Positions 59,140 through 64,000 of a DNA stretch of 64,000 nucleotides are shown in pieces. Source of the stretch: Athripsodes cinereus (taxonomy: Eukaryota; Arthropoda; Insecta; Trichoptera; Leptoceridae); contig OX388329.1 in the NCBI GenBank assembly GCA_947579605.1, positions 25,562,299 to 25,626,298 of the forward strand, given 5' to 3'. Numbering within the stretch: the first letter of the stretch is position 1; each line of letters begins with the position of its first letter. The notes under the pieces are model-generated. The model did not search any database and was not told where the DNA came from. It worked only from the letters and a program-made list of their open reading frames with translations. The position numbers were made by a program, and so were the translations under genes.

Positions 59140-59290
59140 ATAATAATAATAAAAATCTTTATTGCACAATAAACAAACATTATTAAAATATGAACATTTT
59201 AGAAATTAAACCAGACAAATAAATTTGTGCAATGGGCGAGTTTATCGCAGAAGCGCGATATCTTCCAACTAACCCATTAAACAAATATAT
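59140..59290 (-). mobile_element. LINE-C 3' end
   Basis: ATCTTTATTGCACAATAAAC, then CAATGGGCGAGTTTATCGC, CGATATCTTCCAACTAACCC. Confidence 0.65.
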
Positions 59291-59980
59291 CTCAAATTTA
59301 TCTTCTTCCTTTCAATAGCCAGACAGGTCTTTTAGAGCTTTAACATCCAACACAACGGATCTCCAAGCTCTAGAATTTTATTTTTCTAAACCACCAGTTG
59401 ATTAAATAATCCACGAACCTTTGTCTTGGCTTGCCAAATGTTTTTCCACCTTAATGTATCTTTGCTAAATGCATTTAATTAACATATTGTTTGTATCCAA
59501 ACCTAAAACGTATATTTTGCGTTATATTAGCCGTAACTAAATTATTTAATTGATTCTCAGTAGCTTGGCGAGTCTATATTGTCGTTTGGTATTGTAGGCG
59601 CGGTGAATACAAATATTATTATACTGGGTCTCTAAATTACTGTTTGAAATGAATTTACTTCCGAATGCTATGTGTGTTATTCTGTATATTATATTAGAAC
59701 CATCGATCCTGGATTAGTCATCGCCCGTATGGAGATTTAATTTCGGTATGGCATCAGCAAACATTGCCTGCAACATACCACGACATTTTCAGCTAGTGGT
59801 GCGTTTGATGAAACATCGTCAATATGACCAATTATTTTACATCGAGAACACTTATTCACTTTTGCCTAAGCATTTACTAGATGTTATATTGATTGCTAAA
59901 CTCAAAAATAAGTTTTCGTGTTTCACTAATTTATTGCAGTTTAATAATTCTTATTATGTTAATATACTCGTATTTATCTA

Positions 59981-60110
59981 TTTATTCTTTATTAATTATA
60001 AGCAAATTTACACAAAATACGAGTACTTACAAATAAATACAGTCATACAATCAAAATACAGAGGGCGAGTTTATCGCAGAAGTGCGTTTTCTTCCAACTA
60101 ACCCAATTTC
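59981..60110 (-). mobile_element. LINE-C 3' end
   Basis: TTTATTAATTATAAGCAAAT, then CAGAGGGCGAGTTTATCGC and TTTTCTTCCAACTAACCC. Confidence 0.65.
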
Positions 60111-60254
60111 ATGAAACGTTCACACAAAACTTTAAAGGAACGAAAAGGGGAAGTACATAGGAGAAGAAAGGGTGGGAAAAGGGACTAGGAAACATATAAA
60201 TCAATTCGCTTTTTATCACTTTTGTATTGCGCTTAATTATTTTTAATCTTTTAA

Positions 60255-60500
60255 TAAATTTATTTGTCAAATAGAAGAAGTATGGGAGTGCGTGGGCGTC
60301 CGAGAACCACGTGGTATGATCATGTGGATCAAATTCTCAAGGATGGTCGTGTGTTAAATAAGAGAAATCAACGTGCGTGTAAGAAAAAGTGTATTAATAT
60401 GGAGGAAGCGAAGGAAGAATGTAAAGATAGATCTGTTTGGCGTTCCGTTCTCTCTGCCTACCCCTCATGGGACACGGCATGAGGGTATAGTATAGTATGT
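60255..60500 (+). pseudogene. LINE-B ORF2 terminus with (TATAG)n tail
   Basis: The + frame reads VRGRPRTTWYDHVDQILKDG, NMEEAKEECKDRSVWRSVL and stops after SAYPSWDTA. The stop codon overlaps a conserved 3' tail of about 45 bases (CTACCCCTCATGGGACACGG, then TATAGTATAGTA) that SINE R1 shares. Confidence 0.75.
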
Positions 60501-61004
60501 AACTACTATATAAGCCAATGAAGATCTATGATAGATGCTACAATATTTGCTACAATCTTAATGAATAATATTTAAGATAGATGCTACAGAAAACCATCGA
60601 CAAAACATCTGCATCAATTTGATATTGTGTGAATGGGTAACAAACATTTGTATATATTATTTTAGCACCCCATGCACCATTTATCAAAGACTCCTGTACA
60701 CTAAAATATTATTAATAATATTGTTTGCTACAAACATAGCAACTAGGACTCAGAATATAATATAATCTATTTCATTTTAGTGAATGCGGTACAAACATTT
60801 CATATTATTTTAGACCAGTAGCCACTATCATATCACCCATACTCTGATAATTCGAAATCGTGTAGTGAGAGTGTTTGTTTATAACGCAAAAGATATAGAA
60901 AATTACATTCTTATATTATTTTGACAAATCATGTCATAACACACATGTTACAAAAATTACTGTAAGTTTCTGAATATATTTTTTTTATATCTCTGTGTGT
61001 TCAG

Positions 61005-61067
61005 ATTGACTGCGTGACTGCAAGACGTTGCAAAGCGACAGGTCCAACTTTTGATCAGATTCACTGA
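61005..61067 (+). CDS. CCN-like gene, candidate terminal exon 5
   Basis: After a strong polypyrimidine tract and TGTGTGTTCAG, the frame needed by exon 4 (phase 0) is open for 20 codons and stops at TGA 61065-61067: IDCVTARRCKATGPTFDQIH. Joined to exon 4 this gives CYC-E-IDC-VTARR-C, placing two more cysteines where a VWC domain has its last pair, although the usual 5-6 residues between CxC and the next Cys are shortened to three. The mature protein would have 14 cysteines, an even number. Against it: the exon is short, the gap to exon 4 is about 21 kb, and a LINE-C tail begins 16 bases after the stop, so it could be chance. No AATAAA follows closely. Confidence 0.35.
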   Translation: MDCVTARRCKATGPTFDQIH

Positions 61068-61082
61068 ATTTATCAATTTTAT

Positions 61083-61150
61083 ATTGGGTATTTTTGTGGG
61101 TTAGTTGAAACGTCGCACTTCAGCGATAAACTCGCCCATTGCACAAAATA
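61083..61150 (+). mobile_element. LINE-C 3' end, opposite orientation
   Basis: GGGTTAGTTGAAACGTCGCA and CGATAAACTCGCCCATTGCA are the reverse complement of the other LINE-C tails listed. Confidence 0.65.
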
Positions 61151-61381
61151 TTTTTTTCAGTCATAATATAATGTCATGCTATTTTTTCCGTATATATTTT
61201 TGAGCAAGAAAGATTTTATAACTCGTTTTTTGACTAGTTAAACAATTAAAACTATGGATAAAATATTTTCATTTTCTTATCAGTTATCAATGTTTTTATT
61301 TTGACAGTCTTTTTATGCCATATAATAAATAATTCATATAATAAAGATACCACAGATCCATTGGAAAAAAAATAAATATAC
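61151..61381. other. AT-rich, nothing recognised
   Basis: No gene or repeat recognised between the LINE-C tail and the Penelope fragment. Confidence 0.5.
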
Positions 61382-61696
61382 AAATTAAAATGTGGAGATT
61401 GTGATGCGTCATATATCGGTATGACTCGGAGAAACTTCAAAACTAGAATAAGAGAACACCAACTCTGTCTCAGCAATAATAATTTCTCGGAACTTGCAGA
61501 GCATATTATTGAACCGAATCATACATTTGATAAAAATAACCATAGTTTTAAACATACTGCAGTTAATAATTATTTTAAATTTTCTTCCTTAGAAATACTA
61601 GAAATCAACAATGTAAATATAATTAATAAAATAATAGCCCCTAATAAATGCCCATTATTATCTCTATTCAGTAATACGCCAACACCAGCTGTATGA
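61382..61696 (+). pseudogene. Penelope-like element GIY-YIG endonuclease fragment
   Basis: The frame from about 61382 reads KLKCGDCDASYIGMTRRNFK, then TRIREHQ: the C-x2-C pair, an intact YIG, the catalytic Arg and the EH motif of Penelope-type GIY-YIG nucleases. The C-terminal part runs on with HTFDKNNHSFKH and FSSLEILEINN, where a conserved Glu is expected, and stops after PTPAV at 61694-61696. The reverse transcriptase upstream is absent, so this is a 5'-truncated copy. It is better preserved than the one at 18145. Confidence 0.75.
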
Positions 61697-62046
61697 TTCA
61701 TTGTCTTTTGTATGTATGTATAAGTATCTATTATTAATATTGTTATTTTTTACTCATAGTTCTATCTTTGTAAGTCAGTCTTGAAAAGCTCGTCAATGGT
61801 GCACGTGCACTGAACTAATAAGGAACCATACCTTTTTAGATATAGATGTAATGATTTAGATTTTTTTTAAGATTTACATATAGATGTAATGATATGCAAA
61901 GGAAATTATAAGAGAATACTAATAATAATAATACTTAAATTTTATTTTCTCTGCAATAAAACAGAGCATTACCTCACATAGCATATGACTGCCAGACAAA
62001 ATATTCGAAAACTGTTATTATACGAGTATAATTTGAATTAATGCCG
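61697..62046 (+). other. Penelope-like 3' flank, otherwise unassigned
   Basis: Probably the 3' part of the same Penelope-like copy; it contains GTGCACGTGCAC and A/T-rich sequence. No hammerhead core was found here. Confidence 0.35.
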
Positions 62047-63473
62047 TTAGCACACCTCCGCGGCGGAATCGAGAAAGCGGCTCCGCTTAAATCTGTCAGT
62101 TCGTGTGCGTCGTACGCAAGAGCGAGATGGCATGCTCAAATACATACTGTTTTCTATATATCTATCTCTTTCTAGCACCGTTTCGCCATAGATTACGAAA
62201 TAAGCATTCACATCTCCGCCTGTTTTTTCGCAGTCTCTGATGTTTCGCTTTTGTGCCGCTTTTGTATTTGTACAATTCGACAGATTTTTGGAGCGAAACC
62301 ATGACCAAACGTCGAAATAGCGTGGGTCTGCGGTTAAGTGAAGTAAAATTCTCTCTATCTATATCATCATGAAATTTCCCACATATGGGGCAGTCACTAA
62401 TAAACATAATAGTCGTTCTCTCCGTGCCAATATCCACATGCCGTTATTCCACTGATTACTACACTATCTATACCATCACGGCATCTCTCACAAGTTTATT
62501 ACATGCAGTTGGTCTACTGACTATCCCACTTTATCTATCTATACCATCACGGCTTTCCCACAAGTTTATTACATGCAGTTGGTCTACTGACTATTGAAAG
62601 GACCCTCCACACACCCGGATATCTCAGGAGTCAAAGACTCCTATTTATCCGCACTTGCAAACAAAAAATTTGTCCTCACGGGCGAGCCATATGGGCAGCC
62701 TGAATGGCCGGCCGGCCAAATCCGCCTCGTGGGAATCTTTTAAACTACTGTAAAACTTTCAATATCCCCTTAAGGTAGAGAAACACCAATATTTATATTT
62801 TTATTAAAATAATACAAGGATCCGAAATAAACACATAGAAAAAAAAATAACAATAAGTATACCCAATAATCAAAATTTGGTACAAAAAGCAGAAATATGA
62901 TGTCCAGAAACTTTTAAGGATCCAAGATAGAGAGCGCAGGGGTCACCGGTACCAGAGTAATGTGAAAACTATTCTCCCTCCCGAAGGGGACATCCCAACC
63001 AATGCTACTCTCCACCAAGGGAGACAGGACGCACAAGAACGAAAAACGAGTTCGCCACACGAAAAACCGCACTCCAAATCAAATCAACCTGCAGATTCAC
63101 CCGCGTCTGCCGGAGGTAAACCCGGCAAACATAGTCACCAACTGCATGTAATAAACTTGTGGGAAAGCCGTGATGGTATAGATAGATAAAGTGGGATAGT
63201 CAGTTGACCAACTGCATGTAATATGCTTGTGGGAGATGTCGTGATGGTATTGATAGATAGTGGGGTAGTCAGTAGACCAACTGTCTGTAATAAACTTGTG
63301 GGAAACCCGTGATGGTATAGATAGATAAAGTGGGATAGTCAGTAGACCAACTGCATGTAATAAACTTGTGGGAAAGCCGTGCTGGTATAGATAGATTGGC
63401 AAAGTTCAATATTTATTACTACGACTCCGCTCAGCGGTTTCGCTTTCGTTATTTCGCGGCGGAGGTGTGCTAA
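62047..63473. mobile_element. Foldback element with arrays of R1-derived units
   Basis: Outer ends TTAGCACACCTCCGC and GCGGAGGTGTGCTAA are inverted repeats with further pairing inside. Nearer the middle, two units (62462-62595) and four units (63137-63400) of about 70 bases in opposite orientations repeat CCAACTGCATGTAATAAAC, TTGTGGGAAAGCCGTGATGG and ATAGATAGATA, which is recognisably the SINE R1 3' end. The core includes AGGAGTCAAAGACTCC, also at about 21527, and a GGCCGGCCGGCC block. It has no transposase. A clear target duplication was not found. Confidence 0.7.
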
Positions 63474-63689
63474 AGCCCTAAACATTCGTTATAAACGAGT
63501 GCATTGAGCTATTCAACTATGTATAATACTTATGTCATATTATATTCTATAAAATAATAGCCTTTCCCATACAATGCTTTACCATTTAATCTCTTTGTAG
63601 GATTATTATCGGATACAAGTTCTTTGACTGTGCATATTTGCATTGTAGATTTCATCTAAAACCTGTCTTCTACTAGTACTACTTCTACT
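63474..63689. other. No feature recognised
   Basis: Single-copy-looking AT-rich DNA; nothing supportable. Confidence 0.5.
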
Positions 63690-63755
63690 ACTTCTTTAAT
63701 ATCACGGCATATCTCACAAGTGGGGTAGCCAGCAAACCAGCTGCACCTAAATAAC
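63690..63755 (-). mobile_element. SINE R1 3' fragment
   Basis: (TAC)n-like tail, ATCACGGCATATCTCACAAG, TGGGGTAGCCAGCAAACCAG, then it stops. Confidence 0.6.
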
Positions 63756-63809
63756 TGTGAGAAAAAAATTAAAATGTAATTAAAAATATTTTTTTCTTTT
63801 TCTATATTT

Positions 63810-63950
63810 ATTTTTATTGAACGACACATCTTTCGTTTTTCAAGAACATTATCAATCTGAAGAGTCTGGAAATGTCATCGTTTGGCAATGTCCTTGAAAC
63901 ACGAAAGACGTCTCTTTTTATTTCATTTTTTATTTCATTATGCTATTCTA
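63810..63950. mobile_element. Diverged relative of the 22076 hairpin MITE
   Basis: CATTATCAATCTGAAGAG, ACGAAAGACGTCTCTTTTTA and ATTCTACTACCTAAA correspond to blocks inside and just beside the element at 22076-22280. The hairpin is largely decayed. Confidence 0.5.
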
Positions 63951-63956
63951 CTACCT

Positions 63957-64000
63957 AAAAATACCTGGTTCGATACCAGGTGCCGGCAAACTCCCCTTTC
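63957..64000 (+). mobile_element. tRNA-derived SINE2, cut by the window edge
   Basis: It starts within the B box (CTGGTTCGATACCAGG) and continues TGCCGGCAAACTCCCCTTTC to the end of the window. The head upstream of the B box is missing. Confidence 0.7.

Larger units (their letters stand above)
40245..61004 (+). other. Putative intron 4 (about 20.8 kb)
   Basis: Border GTAAGT; the 3' border is set only if the 61005 exon is real. The contents are listed separately. Nothing is recognised at 40245-40665, 41876-42464, 43501-44424, 44950-45354, 45760-46229, 46690-47600, 48720-49063, 53332-53852, 54020-54529, 56301-57017, 57256-58429, 58546-58835, 59290-59980 and 60501-61004. At 56940-57310 TATCTTTGACAT-like words recur. 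Confidence 0.35.

Noticed and set aside
59748..60101. 117-codon + strand frame
   Set aside because: It ends inside a LINE-C 3' end in antisense and shows no domain; judged a chance frame.

Overview
The window looks like insect nuclear DNA, most likely from a moth or butterfly. It is AT-rich, has no bacterial-style gene packing, and is filled with remnants of non-LTR retrotransposons, SINEs, hAT, Tc1/mariner-like and piggyBac-like MITEs, Helitron-like pieces and Penelope-like fragments. Frequent short words such as 'taggtacctac' and 'tacgagta' also fit Lepidoptera. That placement is an inference from composition and repeat style, not from a species match.

One host gene can be pieced together by hand on the + strand. 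A first exon ends in a lone ATG at 2940-2942. Further exons lie at 23904-24026, 27218-27329 and 40153-40244, with a possible last exon at 61005-61067. All junctions have GT and AG borders and the phases agree. The product begins with a signal peptide, followed by the C-terminal half of an IGFBP-type domain and a VWC domain whose visible cysteine spacing matches the CCN (CYR61/CTGF/NOV) family. If the last exon is real, the protein is about 130 residues and lacks the TSP1 and cystine-knot domains of typical CCN proteins. The gene would span about 58 kb, nearly all of it introns made of transposons.

The other large open frame, 50214 to about 53040 on the - strand, is ORF2 of a CR1/Jockey-type LINE. 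Endonuclease and reverse transcriptase motifs are intact, the element is 5'-truncated, and it sits inside an older hAT-like element.

Repeat layout. 0-11 kb: an LTR-like segment, two side-by-side long hairpins (2.1-2.5 kb), two more hairpins (4.6-5.1 kb), LINE-A and LINE-G remnants, and a hAT element inside a SINE. 11-24 kb: LINE tails, a LINE-B remnant, a Penelope GIY-YIG fragment, a 187-bp near-perfect hairpin and a Helitron-like fragment. 24-40 kb: SINE R1 copies with target duplications, three hAT-MITE copies (one also at 20 kb), tRNA-derived SINEs, and several MITEs including a TTAA-flanked one. 40-49 kb: a hAT MITE, a LINE-A copy whose 3' end runs into a minisatellite, LINE-B, a Helitron end, and a 132-bp tandem repeat split by a SINE. 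53-64 kb: three LINE 3' ends in a row, SINEs, an inverted repeat with hammerhead-like cores, a second GIY-YIG fragment and a 1.4-kb foldback element.

Names such as LINE-A, LINE-B, SINE R1, SINE1 and SINE2 are labels used only in this annotation. All homology was judged by eye.
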